From: Rhodanobacter soli
Lineage (GTDB): Bacteria; Pseudomonadota; Gammaproteobacteria; Xanthomonadales; Rhodanobacteraceae
Direction of reading: 5' to 3'
DNA: 64,000 nucleotides
Assembly (NCBI RefSeq): GCF_040548735.1
Contig: NZ_JBEPSD010000001.1
Location: 434,001-498,000, forward strand
Part shown: in pieces, positions 28,868 through 38,761 of the stretch
How positions within the stretch are numbered: position 1 is the first letter of the stretch
Layout of the letters: the number at the start of each line of letters is the position of its first letter
Made by a program: the position numbers and the translations under genes
The notes under the pieces: model-generated
Seen by the model: only the letters and a program-made list of their open reading frames with translations
What the model was told of the DNA's origin: nothing
Databases searched by the model: none

Positions 28868-29646
28868 TGGCCGGCTCCCATCAGGCAGACTTCCGGCGGC
28901 AGGCCCCAATGCGCCTCGTAACGCGGACCGACGAAGGTCAACCCCGAAGCCAACGCCGTCGGCCCGGCCACCTGGCGGTCGCGGCCGGCCAGCAGGTCGG
29001 CCAGCCATTCCACCGGCTGCTCGCCGCGCCCGATCAGCAGCAGCGAGCCGACGATATTGCGCACCATGTGGTGCAGGAACGCGTTCGCCTCGATGTCGAC
29101 GAACAACTGTTCGCCCTCGCGCCGTACGCTCACCGCCAGCACGCTGCGGCGCGGGTGCGCGGCCTGGCAGGACAAGGCGCGGAACGCGCTGAAATCGTGC
29201 TCGCCGAGCAAGGCCTGGGCGGCGGCATGCATGCGCTGCGCGTCCAGCGGCAGGCGCTCCCAGGTGACGTAGCGCGCGTCCAGCGCCGCACGCACCGGCC
29301 GGTTGAGGATGTGATAGCGGTAACGCCGGCTGCGTGCCGCGTAACGCGCGTGGAAACTGTCCAGCACCGGCTGCGCCCACAGCACCGCCACGCTGGCCGG
29401 CAGGTTGGAACAGGTACCCAACACCCAGCCGCGCATGTCGCGGCGCGCCTCGGTATCGAAGTGCACGACCTGGCAGCGCCCATGCACGCCGGCGTCGGTG
29501 CGCCCCGCGCAGCTGACCTCGACGGGATGGTCGGCGACTTTCGACAAGGCCTGCTCCAGCACCCCCTGCACGCTGACGTCCGTCTTCAGGCGCTGCCAGC
29601 CGTTGAAATCGGTGCCGTCGTATTCGATGCCGAGAGCAATGCGCAT
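28864..29646 (-). CDS. truA: tRNA pseudouridine(38-40) synthase
   Basis: TruA (260 residues) makes pseudouridines in the anticodon stem-loop of many tRNAs. The catalytic Asp51 is in [16 protein letters not shown], and [11 protein letters not shown] forms the conserved C-terminal motif. The ATG at 29646 starts [12 protein letters not shown]; an in-frame ATG 19 codons upstream would add a non-conserved extension. The truA-trpF pair is a common gammaproteobacterial arrangement. Confidence 0.96.
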   Translation of the reverse strand: MRIALGIEYDGTDFNGWQRLKTDVSVQGVLEQALSKVADHPVEVSCAGRTDAGVHGRCQVVHFDTEARRDMRGWVLGTCSNLPASVAVLWAQPVLDSFHARYAARSRRYRYHILNRPVRAALDARYVTWERLPLDAQRMHAAAQALLGEHDFSAFRALSCQAAHPRRSVLAVSVRREGEQLFVDIEANAFLHHMVRNIVGSLLLIGRGEQPVEWLADLLAGRDRQVAGPTALASGLTFVGPRYEAHWGLPPEVCLMGAGQ

Positions 29647-29753
29647 GGGGTCGTGCAGGAATCCGCGGAAAGAAGAAGAAAGATTAGCAGGCCACAACGG
29701 CATCGGGCCGGCAGAAGCCGGCCCGATTCATCCCGCGGGTGGTACCTGACGCC

Positions 29754-32090
29754 TCAGTGCAGGCTGTCGAGCAGACGCTTGGCGACGTCCCTCTGCATCT
29801 GGCTGCCTTCCTTGGCCACCTCGCCGAGCATGGCGCGGGCGCCTTCGGCGTCGCCCATGTCGATATAGGCACGGGCCAGGTCGAGCTTGGTGTCCACCGG
29901 ATCGTCGTTGAATTCGCCCAGGTCGTTGCCCTCGTCGGCTGCCTGGTGGGTGCTGTCCGCTTCGTCGAAATGCCAGCTTGCGGCCGGCTCGGCAGGGGCC
30001 GGCCGATCCGTCGCCAGTGGCGCGACCACGGTGGCGTCGTCCGATGCCGGCGCCGGACGGGACGCCGCTTCGGCTGCGGCCTGGGTCAGATCGAAATTGA
30101 AGTTGTACTCGCTGACCTTCTTCGGCCCGTTCGAGGGCAACGGCGGCATCGAGGAGACGACCGTGGGCGCATCGCTCTCGTCGGCATAGTCGTCGATGTT
30201 GAACTCGCCGCGCGCTGCCGCATCGTCACGCGCCACCGGCTCGGCGTGATGGTCGAACAGCGGATGCCCGGGCACCAGGTCCTCGCCCATGTGCAGCACG
30301 TCCTGCCACTCATCCTGCTGCGGGTCGGTGATATGGGCGTGCATCGCCTCGGCCGCCGCCTCGAAATGCTCGACGTCGCGACGCGAGTAGTACAGGGTGA
30401 CCAGTTCCAGATGCAGTCCGATGTCGTCCGGGTGCTCGGCCAGCTGGTCGAGCAACTCGTCCTGGTCGACATCGTCGCCGAGAAGGTCCTGGTCGGCGGC
30501 GGACGTCGAACCGAAACGGTCCGCCAGCGATGGCGCGGACTTCGAAGCGGCGGCACCCGGCTTGCGCCGACGGCCCAGTATCGCCAGCAGGATCAGCAGC
30601 ACGATCGCGCCGGCCCCGGCTCCCCAGGCCCAGGTCTGCATGTACCACGGCTGCTCTGCAGCAGCCGGTTGATTGGCGGGCTTCTCCACCGGCTTGACCG
30701 GTGCCGGCGTCGCGATCGGCGTGGTGACCACGGACGCACCAGTGGCCGGTGTGTTGGCCACGCTGGACGCGCCGGTCGGCGTGGTGCCTGCCGCCGCGGT
30801 CGAACCTGCGGCGACCGGCGCCGCAACCGCGGTGGCGGCAGTGCTGGCGGTAGCGGTTTCCAGGTTGGCTTCCGCTGGCGTGACCGCCGCGACAGCCTTC
30901 GCCGTGCTGGCCGCAGCCGGCGGCATGCCGGCAGCCTTGCGCGCGGCCGCAAGCTTGGCCTGCAGTTCGGCGATCTCGTTGTCCTTCAGCGACAACAGGC
31001 GCTCGTTCTTGTTGTTGATGTCCGCCAGATCCTTCAGGCGGGTCTTCAGGTCGGTGCTCTGCTGCTGCAGGCTGGCCAGGCTTTCCTGGGTACGCAGGAG
31101 GTCCTGGCGCAGGCTGGCGCTGGCCTTGTCGCCCGCACCGCCGCCCCGGCTTCCCGTGCTGCTGCCCTCCTTCGCCGGCACCAGCGCCAGCCGGTCCCCG
31201 TTGTCCGGCGCATTGACCGGCGCACTGGAACGGGAGGCACGGGTCGCGGCATCGGCCACGACCGTGGGCTTGCCCGGCACGCCGGCACGCCAGTCGCTGT
31301 TCTGCCGGCGCACCTCGGCGACGGCAGCAGCGATCGTCATGGCCTGCGCCTCGGCCGGCGTCGGCACGCGCAGCACCGCGCCGCTCTTCAGCGCGTTGAT
31401 GTTGTCGCGGTAGAACGCGTCCGGATTGGCCTGTTTCAGCGCCAGCATCACCTGTTGCACATCGACGCCGGCCGGCGCCACGCTGCGCGCGATGCCCGAC
31501 AGCGTCTGGCCGCGCTCGACCGGGCCGTACTGGCCGTTGCTGACCATCGGCGCCGCCGGTTTCGGAGCTGGCGCGGGCGCAGGTGCCGCCGGCTTGGGCC
31601 GGGCAGCCACCGGCGCCGCGGCCGGAGCCTTCGTGCGCTGCACTGGCTGAGGTTGGCTCGGCGCCGGCGCAGCCGCAACGGCCGTTGCCGCCGGCGCATT
31701 CGGCGGATCGAGCAGGATGGCGTACTCGCGCACGCTCTTGCCGGCCTTGCCGTTCACTTCGATCAGGAGGTCGAGGAAGGGATCATCCACCGGCGCACTG
31801 CTGGTAATGCGGATGACCGGATGACCGGCACCGGCATTCGCCACGCTGAAATGCAGCGGGATCGTGGTGCGCCCACCGACGATGCCGGCGCGAGCAAATT
31901 CCTCGCTGGAGGCCAGTTGGACGGTGAGTCCCTGCAACTCCGCCGGGCTGTCGGGATGCAGGGGAATCTCGGCCAGCAGCGGCTGTCCCAGCGCCGACTT
32001 GACCTGGATCTGGCCAAGATCCATGGCCATGGCCTGGCTGCCGCCCAGTGCCAGCGCGATCAGCATCGACAATTTCAACGAACGATTCAT
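29754..32090 (-). CDS. fimV: FimV-family pilus assembly / polarity protein
   Basis: FimV (778 residues) is an inner-membrane, peptidoglycan-binding hub for type IV pili and cell polarity. Order of parts: signal peptide (1-22), FimV N-terminal domain (23-128), Pro/Ala-rich linker, LysM near 188-243, coiled coil about 325-385, a Thr/Ala-rich stretch, one TM helix (about 487-505), an acidic cytoplasmic region, and the conserved FimV C-terminal TPR-like domain (last 45 residues, DLARAYIDMGDAEGARAML). It is of moderate length for the family. The ATG at 32090 begins the signal peptide. Confidence 0.93.
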   Translation of the reverse strand: MNRSLKLSMLIALALGGSQAMAMDLGQIQVKSALGQPLLAEIPLHPDSPAELQGLTVQLASSEEFARAGIVGGRTTIPLHFSVANAGAGHPVIRITSSAPVDDPFLDLLIEVNGKAGKSVREYAILLDPPNAPAATAVAAAPAPSQPQPVQRTKAPAAAPVAARPKPAAPAPAPAPKPAAPMVSNGQYGPVERGQTLSGIARSVAPAGVDVQQVMLALKQANPDAFYRDNINALKSGAVLRVPTPAEAQAMTIAAAVAEVRRQNSDWRAGVPGKPTVVADAATRASRSSAPVNAPDNGDRLALVPAKEGSSTGSRGGGAGDKASASLRQDLLRTQESLASLQQQSTDLKTRLKDLADINNKNERLLSLKDNEIAELQAKLAAARKAAGMPPAAASTAKAVAAVTPAEANLETATASTAATAVAAPVAAGSTAAAGTTPTGASSVANTPATGASVVTTPIATPAPVKPVEKPANQPAAAEQPWYMQTWAWGAGAGAIVLLILLAILGRRRKPGAAASKSAPSLADRFGSTSAADQDLLGDDVDQDELLDQLAEHPDDIGLHLELVTLYYSRRDVEHFEAAAEAMHAHITDPQQDEWQDVLHMGEDLVPGHPLFDHHAEPVARDDAAARGEFNIDDYADESDAPTVVSSMPPLPSNGPKKVSEYNFNFDLTQAAAEAASRPAPASDDATVVAPLATDRPAPAEPAASWHFDEADSTHQAADEGNDLGEFNDDPVDTKLDLARAYIDMGDAEGARAMLGEVAKEGSQMQRDVAKRLLDSLH

Positions 32091-32234
32091 TGCGTGTTCC
32101 CCCGAACGATCCTGGCGCAACTCTTAATTTATTTATGGCGTTGCCGCAATGGCGACCCCGGCCCCAAACGAGGTGCCACTTTAGTTATATGCAGGCCAAT
32201 CAACAATAGCTGCGGCGAATACTTGCAGTACATT

Positions 32235-32258
32235 GCTACGGTGTGTTCTCACCGTAGC
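32235..32258. terminator. Hairpin between the coiled-coil gene and fimV
   Basis: A perfect 9-bp stem GCTACGGTG / CACCGTAGC with a 6-nt loop sits just after the coiled-coil gene's stop. No T-run follows on either strand, so it may attenuate or stabilise rather than terminate. Confidence 0.4.
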
Positions 32259-32266
32259 CACGCTTT

Positions 32267-32545
32267 CTAACGCGAGTCCGAGGCCGGCCTGGCCTGCAGT
32301 TCATGCAGCTGCTTTTGCAGCTCGGCGATGGCCTGGTCCTGCTGCTGCAGACGCTCACTGGCCCGCTTGCTGTCCGATTCCTGCCGGTCGAGATCCTGTT
32401 CCAGCCGTTTCACCTCGGCCTGGCGGCTGACCAGCTGCCGCTGGGCGGCTGCCGGCGCCGTCGAGGGCGACTTCGCCTGATCACTGGCCCAGGCCGTCGA
32501 GACAATCATAAATCCAACAGTGACAACGAGTTGCATAAAACGCAT
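32267..32545 (-). CDS. Small periplasmic coiled-coil protein
   Basis: This 92-residue protein has a signal peptide ending near STAWA, a Ser/Ala/Pro linker, and a heptad-rich coiled coil from about residue 40 to 86 (QAEVKRLEQDLDRQESDSKR). No recognised family. It begins one base after the asd stop, so it is almost certainly cotranscribed with asd, and it precedes fimV, whose product also has a periplasmic coiled coil. Confidence 0.65.
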   Translation of the reverse strand: MRFMQLVVTVGFMIVSTAWASDQAKSPSTAPAAAQRQLVSRQAEVKRLEQDLDRQESDSKRASERLQQQDQAIAELQKQLHELQARPASDSR

Positions 32546-32546
32546 C

Positions 32547-33578
<1,032 letters not shown>

Positions 33579-33620
33579 GGGTGGTGTTCTTCGCTCAGGG
33601 TGGGAAGGTCGTGCCGGCCG

Positions 33621-34613
33621 TCAGGCCAGCACGTTGGGATTGAGGATCGTGGGCGGCCGCCCGGCATGCGGACCATGGCCGAACAGCGCCAGCACATTGT
33701 CCACGGCCAGGGCGGTCATCGCACGGCGCGTTTCGGTGCTGGCGCTGGCGATATGCGGGCTGAGCACGACGTTGTCCAGTTCGAGCAGGCCCGGATGCAG
33801 CGCCGGCTCGCCTTCGAACACGTCCAGCCCGGCCGCCGCCAGCCGCCGCTCGCGCAGGGCGGCCGTCAACGCCTTGTCGTCCACGATGCCGCCGCGGGCC
33901 ACGTTCACCAGCACCGCGGTCGGCTTCATCAGCGCCAGTTCGGGCGCGCCGATGGCGTGCCGGGTCTGCGGCGTCAGCGGCAGCACCAGCACCAGGAAAT
34001 CGGATTCGCGCAGCAATTGCGCCTTGTCGACGAAGCGCGCGTGGCAGGCCCGCTCGGTCGCCTCCGGCAGCGGCGAACGGTTGTGGTACAGCACCGGCAT
34101 GCCGAAGCCGACCGCCCGATGCGCGATCGCCTGGCCGATCCGGCCCATGCCGAGGATGCCCAGGGTGCGGCCGCGCACGTCGGTGCCCAGCCAGGCCTTG
34201 AACTCGGTGGCCTTCCAGTGCCCGGCACGCAACCAGCGCTCGGCCGCATTCATGCGCCGCGCGGAGCCGAGCAGCAGCGCCCAGGCGTAGTCGGCCACGC
34301 TTTCGTTGAGCACGTCGGCGGTGTTGGAGGCGGCGATGCCGGCGGCGCTGAGCGAGTCCAGATCGAGATTGTCGTAGCCGACGCCGAGATTGGCGACGAT
34401 GCGCAGCCGTGTCGCGTGGGCGATTTCCGCCGCGCCGATGCGGTCCTTCAGGCCCACGATCGCGGCGTCCTGCGTCGCCAGCCTGGCCGCCAGTTCGGAC
34501 GAACTGAACTTGCGTTCCTCCGGCTCGACCGTCACCTCGAAATGCGGTTCGAGCCGGGCGACGATGCCCGGGAAAGTGGGGCGCGAGACCCATACGCGGG
34601 GCTTGTCAGTCAT
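33621..34613 (-). CDS. D-2-hydroxyacid dehydrogenase (glyoxylate/hydroxypyruvate reductase type)
   Basis: This 330-residue NAD(P)-dependent dehydrogenase belongs to the D-isomer-specific family. The cofactor loop is GILGMGRIGQAIAHR; the catalytic Arg, Glu and His are in VNVARGG, FEGEP and SPHIAS. YHNRSPLP after strand 2 has Arg where NAD-specific enzymes have Asp, suggesting NADPH preference as in glyoxylate reductases. The ATG at 34613 starts MTDKPRVWVSRP; an upstream in-frame ATG (34670) adds a non-conserved leader. Confidence 0.9.
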   Translation of the reverse strand: MTDKPRVWVSRPTFPGIVARLEPHFEVTVEPEERKFSSSELAARLATQDAAIVGLKDRIGAAEIAHATRLRIVANLGVGYDNLDLDSLSAAGIAASNTADVLNESVADYAWALLLGSARRMNAAERWLRAGHWKATEFKAWLGTDVRGRTLGILGMGRIGQAIAHRAVGFGMPVLYHNRSPLPEATERACHARFVDKAQLLRESDFLVLVLPLTPQTRHAIGAPELALMKPTAVLVNVARGGIVDDKALTAALRERRLAAAGLDVFEGEPALHPGLLELDNVVLSPHIASASTETRRAMTALAVDNVLALFGHGPHAGRPPTILNPNVLA

Positions 34614-34644
34614 CGGCACGGTTCCGGTTGCGACAGTCGGTTCA

Positions 34645-35733
34645 TCACGGAATGCGCGGCGCCACCGCACCCACGTCGCCGCACTGGGCGCGATGGCGCA
34701 GCGCGTGATCGATCAGTACCAGCGCGACCATCGCCTCGGCGATCGGGGTGGCGCGGATGCCGACGCAGGGATCGTGGCGGCCCTTGGTCACCACCTCGAC
34801 CGGCTCGCCGGCCAGGTTCACGCTGTGGCCGGGGATCAGGATGCTGGAAGTCGGCTTCAACGCGATCGAGGCGACCACCGGCTGGCCGCTGCTGATACCG
34901 CCGAGAATGCCGCCGGCGTGATTGGACGCAAAGCCGTCCATGCTCATCTCGTCGCGATGCCCGCTGCCGCGCTGGGCCACGGCGGCGAAACCGTCGCCGA
35001 TCTCCACGCCCTTGACCGCATTGATCGACATCAGCGCACCGGCCAGGTCGCCGTCGAGCTTGCCGTAGATCGGCTCGCCCCAGCCCGGCGGCACGCCGTC
35101 GGCGACCACGTTGACGCGCGCGCCGACCGAATCGCCGGACTTGCGCAGCGCGTTGATGTAGCTCTCCAGCGCCGGCACCTGGGCCGCATCGGGCCAGAAG
35201 AACGGGTTCTGCTCCACTGCGTCCCAGTCGAACGCGTCCGGCACGACGTCGCCGATCTGCGCCAGGTAGCCGCGCACGCGCACGCCGTAGTGCTCGGCCA
35301 GCCACTTCTTGGCGACCACCGCGGCCGCCACGCGCACGGTGGTCTCGCGCGCCGAGGAACGCCCGCCGCCGCGCGGATCGCGGATGCCGTATTTCTGCCA
35401 GTAGGTGTAGTCGGCGTGGCCGGGACGGAAGCTTTGCGCGATGTCGCCGTAGTCCTTGCTGCGCTGGTCGGTGTTGCGGATCAGCAGCGCGATCGGCGTG
35501 CCGGTGGTCTTGCCCTCGTACACGCCGGAGAGGATCTCCACCTCGTCGGCCTCGTGCCGCTGCGAGGTATAGCGGCTGCGGCCGGTGGCACGGCGATCGA
35601 GGTCGCTGCGGAATTCTTCCGGCGCGATGGCCAGCCCCGGCGGGCAGCCGTCGATCACGCAGCCGATCGCCGGGCCATGGCTTTCGCCGAAGGTGGTGAC
35701 GGTGAACAGTTTGCCGAAGGAGTTGCTGGACAC
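34645..35733 (-). CDS. aroC: Chorismate synthase
   Basis: AroC (362 residues) makes chorismate from EPSP with reduced FMN, the branch point to all aromatic amino acids. Signatures: GESHGPAIG near the N-terminus, [14 protein letters not shown] in the middle, and [12 protein letters not shown]. His residues in GESHG and GHAD assist catalysis. The start is GTG at 35733 ([17 protein letters not shown] follows). Five bases upstream is TGGACGTCCA followed by AACC, the motif also found at mtnB. Confidence 0.96.
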   Translation of the reverse strand: MSSNSFGKLFTVTTFGESHGPAIGCVIDGCPPGLAIAPEEFRSDLDRRATGRSRYTSQRHEADEVEILSGVYEGKTTGTPIALLIRNTDQRSKDYGDIAQSFRPGHADYTYWQKYGIRDPRGGGRSSARETTVRVAAAVVAKKWLAEHYGVRVRGYLAQIGDVVPDAFDWDAVEQNPFFWPDAAQVPALESYINALRKSGDSVGARVNVVADGVPPGWGEPIYGKLDGDLAGALMSINAVKGVEIGDGFAAVAQRGSGHRDEMSMDGFASNHAGGILGGISSGQPVVASIALKPTSSILIPGHSVNLAGEPVEVVTKGRHDPCVGIRATPIAEAMVALVLIDHALRHRAQCGDVGAVAPRIP

Positions 35734-35735
35734 GG

Positions 35736-35751
35736 GGTTTGGACGTCCATT
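35736..35751 (-). promoter_or_regulatory. Motif shared with the mtnB leader, upstream of aroC
   Basis: Read on the minus strand, TAATGGACGTCCAAAC sits with its end two C bases plus CC before the GTG start. It shares the 14-mer TGGACGTCCAAACC with the mtnB upstream region at the same distance to the start codon. In the mtnB copy the palindrome is 14 bp; here it is 10 bp (TGGACGTCCA). Confidence 0.4.
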
Positions 35752-35767
35752 AGTTGATCGGGGCAGC

Positions 35768-36313
35768 TTACCCGCGATGGCGTTCGGTTGCCTGCCATTC
35801 GCGCGCCAGCAGGGCGAAGATCACGTCGTCGACCCACTCGCCATACAGCCACAGACTCTCGCGGTGATGCGCCTCCTGGCGCATGCCGAGCCCGCGCAGC
35901 AGCGCCATGCAGGCCAGGTTGCGCGGGTCGACCGAGGCGTGGACGCGATGCCGGCCCAACGGGCCGAACACCTGGTCGAACACGGCGCGCACCGCCTCGC
36001 CGGCATAACCACGGCCCTGCCCGGCCGGTGCGATGCTGATGCCGAACTCGACCGATGCCTCGGCATCCTCTGGCAGGTTCACGCCGAGGTCGCCGACCAG
36101 ACGACCGTCCTCGCGCAGGCGGATCGCGCGCTGGAACCAGCCATGCACGGGTTCCGGCGGCTGCGCAGCGATGAACTCGCGCGCGGCGGCGACGTTGGCC
36201 GGGCGCCAGCCCTGGTAGCGGGCCACCGCAGGATCGGCGCGACAGGCAAACAGCGCCGCGGCATCGTCAAGTCGCAATGCGTCGATCCGCAATCGCGCCG
36301 TGACCAGTTCCAT
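35768..36313 (-). CDS. GNAT-family N-acetyltransferase (RimJ/RimL-like)
   Basis: This 181-residue acetyltransferase is of the RimJ/RimL subtype. The N-terminal strand [18 protein letters not shown] is characteristic, and the acetyl-CoA pyrophosphate loop reads [13 protein letters not shown] (Q/RxxGxG/A). The acceptor, a protein N-terminus or small molecule, is unknown. It lies three bases after prmB and 34 before aroC. Confidence 0.88.
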   Translation of the reverse strand: MELVTARLRIDALRLDDAAALFACRADPAVARYQGWRPANVAAAREFIAAQPPEPVHGWFQRAIRLREDGRLVGDLGVNLPEDAEASVEFGISIAPAGQGRGYAGEAVRAVFDQVFGPLGRHRVHASVDPRNLACMALLRGLGMRQEAHHRESLWLYGEWVDDVIFALLAREWQATERHRG

Positions 36314-36316
36314 CGC

Positions 36317-37243
36317 TCAGCCCGGACGGCGCGCGGCGGCCGCCGCGTGGATCGCCGCCGCGTGCTCGACCAGGTCGCGCCGCTCCAGTGCGAACACGCC
36401 CATCGGGCCGACCTTGAACTCGATCCACACGAACGGCACTTCCGGCAGCAGCGCGGCCAGCGCGTGCTCGCTCTCGCCCACCTCGACGATCAGCAGGCCG
36501 TCGTCGGTGAGATGGCCGGCCGCCTCGTCCAGCATGCGCAGGCACAGGTCCAGGCCGTCCACACCGGAGGTGAGGCCGAGCTTCGGCTCGTGCGCGTACT
36601 CGCCGGGCAGCGCGGCGTATTCGTCCTCGGTGACGTACGGCGGGTTGGAGACGATCAGGTCGTACTTGCGCCCGGCCACGCCCGCGAACAGGTCGGACTG
36701 GATCGCCTCGACGCGGCCCTCGACGTGCTGGAACGCGATGTTCTCGCGCGCCAGCGACAACGCCTCGCTACTGACGTCGACGATGTCGACCTGCCACTCG
36801 GGGTTGTACTCGGCCATCGCGATGCCGATGCAGCCCGAGCCGGTGCACAGGTCCAGCGCGCGCTCGATGCGGCGCTCGTCCAGCCACGGCGCGAAGCCCG
36901 ACTCGATCAGTTCGGCGATCGGCGAGCGCGGCACCAGCGCGCGGCGGTCGCTCTTGAACTTCAGCCCGGCGAACCAGGTTTCGCCGACCAGATAGGCCAC
37001 CGGCAGGCGCTCGCTGACGCGGCGCTCGATCAGCGCCAGCACGCTCTCGCGCTCGGTCGTGGTGAGCCGGCCCGCGCCGTACGCCGGCGGGATGTCCGGC
37101 GGCAGATGCAGGCTGGCCAGCACCAGGTGGGTGGCCTCGTCGATCGGGTTGTCGTGGCTGTGCCCGAAAGTGAGCCCGGCCGCCGAGAAGCGGCTGGCGC
37201 CATAACGGATGAAGTCGATGATGGTGGCGAGCTCGGCGGTCAC
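36317..37243 (-). CDS. prmB: 50S ribosomal protein L3 glutamine methyltransferase
   Basis: PrmB (308 residues) methylates a Gln side chain in ribosomal protein L3. The SAM-binding loop is [17 protein letters not shown], and the catalytic NPPY motif is in [14 protein letters not shown]. The N-terminal helical domain ([17 protein letters not shown]) separates it from PrmC. The start is GTG at 37243. It is divergent from psd with 74 bases between starts. Confidence 0.93.
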   Translation of the reverse strand: MTAELATIIDFIRYGASRFSAAGLTFGHSHDNPIDEATHLVLASLHLPPDIPPAYGAGRLTTTERESVLALIERRVSERLPVAYLVGETWFAGLKFKSDRRALVPRSPIAELIESGFAPWLDERRIERALDLCTGSGCIGIAMAEYNPEWQVDIVDVSSEALSLARENIAFQHVEGRVEAIQSDLFAGVAGRKYDLIVSNPPYVTEDEYAALPGEYAHEPKLGLTSGVDGLDLCLRMLDEAAGHLTDDGLLIVEVGESEHALAALLPEVPFVWIEFKVGPMGVFALERRDLVEHAAAIHAAAAARRPG

Positions 37244-37317
37244 GGCGATCCAGGGGTGCGGCGGATTGGCCGGCCATTATAAGGCCTGAAGCGGCGTCCA
37301 CCCCGTATACTGGGCGG

Positions 37318-38157
37318 ATGACTTTCAACGTATTCCTGCAGTACATCCTGCCGCACCGCGCGCTGTCGCGGGTGGTTTACTGGGCCACGCGCTGGACCTT
37401 CGCGCCGTGGAAGAACTGGCTGATCGCCACCATCGTCCGCAACTACGACGTCAACATGGCCGAGGCGGCGCAGACCGATCCGCTGGCTTACCAGCACTTC
37501 AATGCGTTCTTCACGCGCAAGCTGAAGCCCAACGCGCGCCAGGCCGATGCCGACCCGGCCGCCCTGCTCTCGCCGGCCGACGGCCGCATCAGCCAGGCCG
37601 GTACGATCGTCGACGGGCGCATCTTCCAGGCGAAGGGGCAGGAATACACCGCCGCCGAACTGCTCGGCGGCGACGAGGCCGCGGCCGCGCCGTACCGCAA
37701 CGGCCGCTTCGTCACCGTGTACCTGTCGCCGCGCGACTACCATCGCGTGCACATGCCGCTGAAAGGCACGCTGAAGGAAACCGTGCACGTGCCCGGGCGC
37801 ATCTTCAGCGTGGCGCCGTTCGCGGTCGAGGCGATCCCGCGGCTGTTCGCGCGCAACGAACGGCTGGCCTGCCACTTCGAGGGCGAGCACGGCCCGTTCG
37901 TGGTGGTGATGGTGGGCGCGATCCTGGTGTCGTCGGTGGCCACGGTGTGGGACGGCCTGGTGATCCCGCCGTACGCGTCGTCGATCCGGCGCAAGTCGTT
38001 CGCCGGCCAGAACATCATGCTGGAACGCTTCGCCGAGATGGCGCGCTTCAACATGGGCTCCACCGTGATCCTGCTGCTGCCCGAGGACGCGGCCGAGCTG
38101 GACGCCCTGCAGCCGCAGCAGGCCGTGCAGGTGGGCCAGCGACTCGGGCGCGGCTGA
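37318..38157 (+). CDS. psd: Phosphatidylserine decarboxylase proenzyme
   Basis: Psd (279 residues) makes phosphatidylethanolamine. The self-cleavage site is [10 protein letters not shown]: Ser248 becomes the pyruvoyl group, and Met replaces the Leu of the usual LGST. The charge-relay residues are Asp88 in [10 protein letters not shown] and His142/His145 in [10 protein letters not shown]-terminal hydrophobic and basic residues anchor it to the inner membrane. Confidence 0.95.
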   Translation: MTFNVFLQYILPHRALSRVVYWATRWTFAPWKNWLIATIVRNYDVNMAEAAQTDPLAYQHFNAFFTRKLKPNARQADADPAALLSPADGRISQAGTIVDGRIFQAKGQEYTAAELLGGDEAAAAPYRNGRFVTVYLSPRDYHRVHMPLKGTLKETVHVPGRIFSVAPFAVEAIPRLFARNERLACHFEGEHGPFVVVMVGAILVSSVATVWDGLVIPPYASSIRRKSFAGQNIMLERFAEMARFNMGSTVILLLPEDAAELDALQPQQAVQVGQRLGRG

Positions 38158-38300
38158 GCACCCGTATTCCCACGCCCCAAAAACTGACGCGGCAGGTCAT
38201 TTTGTGACGCCCTAGGCGCTATTCGGCGGGTGGCTTCGCTACGCTCGTGGCTTCGCCGCGCGTCTTGCGCGCCGTCGAATTCCAGCGCCGAGGGGATCTC

Positions 38301-38738
38301 ATGCAAATACTGACGCCACTCCTTGTGATGATGCGCGCGCGCCAGCTTGGCCGCCAATTCCGCGACATCGAACGCAGCGTGCGGGCCTTGCCCAAGCGCA
38401 ACCGCGAACGCCTGAGCACGCTGACCCTGCGCGAGATCGGACAAGCCTCGCGCAGCGATTTCCCGCACCTGTACGGCACCGCGCCGGAAGCGCGTTACCT
38501 GCCCTGGGGCCAGGGCACCGAAGCGGGCTACGAGCGCGCCTGCTCGAACAACGCCGAAGTGGCGCTGCGTGGCATCGCGCTATGGCTGGCCGTGGCCTAC
38601 CACGAAACCAAGAACTCCCCGCACGCCAGCCTGCAGCCGCAGCACCGCCAGCTGATGCAACTGCTGCGCGAATTGAAGGAAGTGCACGGCGGAGGCGGCA
38701 CTGCCAACAGCTGGGTGCAGGAAAGCGCGGTCGCCTGA
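38301..38738 (+). CDS. Protein of unknown function, 145 residues
   Basis: This soluble-looking protein has a basic N-terminal half (MMRARQLGRQFRDIERSVRALPKRNRERL) and a hydrophobic helix GIALWLAVAYHETKNS near residue 95. No family recognised. The ATG at 38301 follows GAGGGGATCTC, a good ribosome binding site; in-frame codons back to 38247 lack one. It lies 143 bases after psd on the same strand and converges on the lytic transglycosylase gene. Confidence 0.65.
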   Translation: MQILTPLLVMMRARQLGRQFRDIERSVRALPKRNRERLSTLTLREIGQASRSDFPHLYGTAPEARYLPWGQGTEAGYERACSNNAEVALRGIALWLAVAYHETKNSPHASLQPQHRQLMQLLRELKEVHGGGGTANSWVQESAVA

Positions 38739-38761
38739 AGCCCGGCGACCGCCATGGCCGC

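Noticed and set aside
29739..32270. 843-codon open frame on the plus strand opposite fimV
   Set aside because: It is the complement of the fimV frame in GC-rich DNA; its translation is low-complexity Arg/Gly/His and lacks any domain, whereas the minus-strand frame has signal peptide, LysM, TM and FimV domains.
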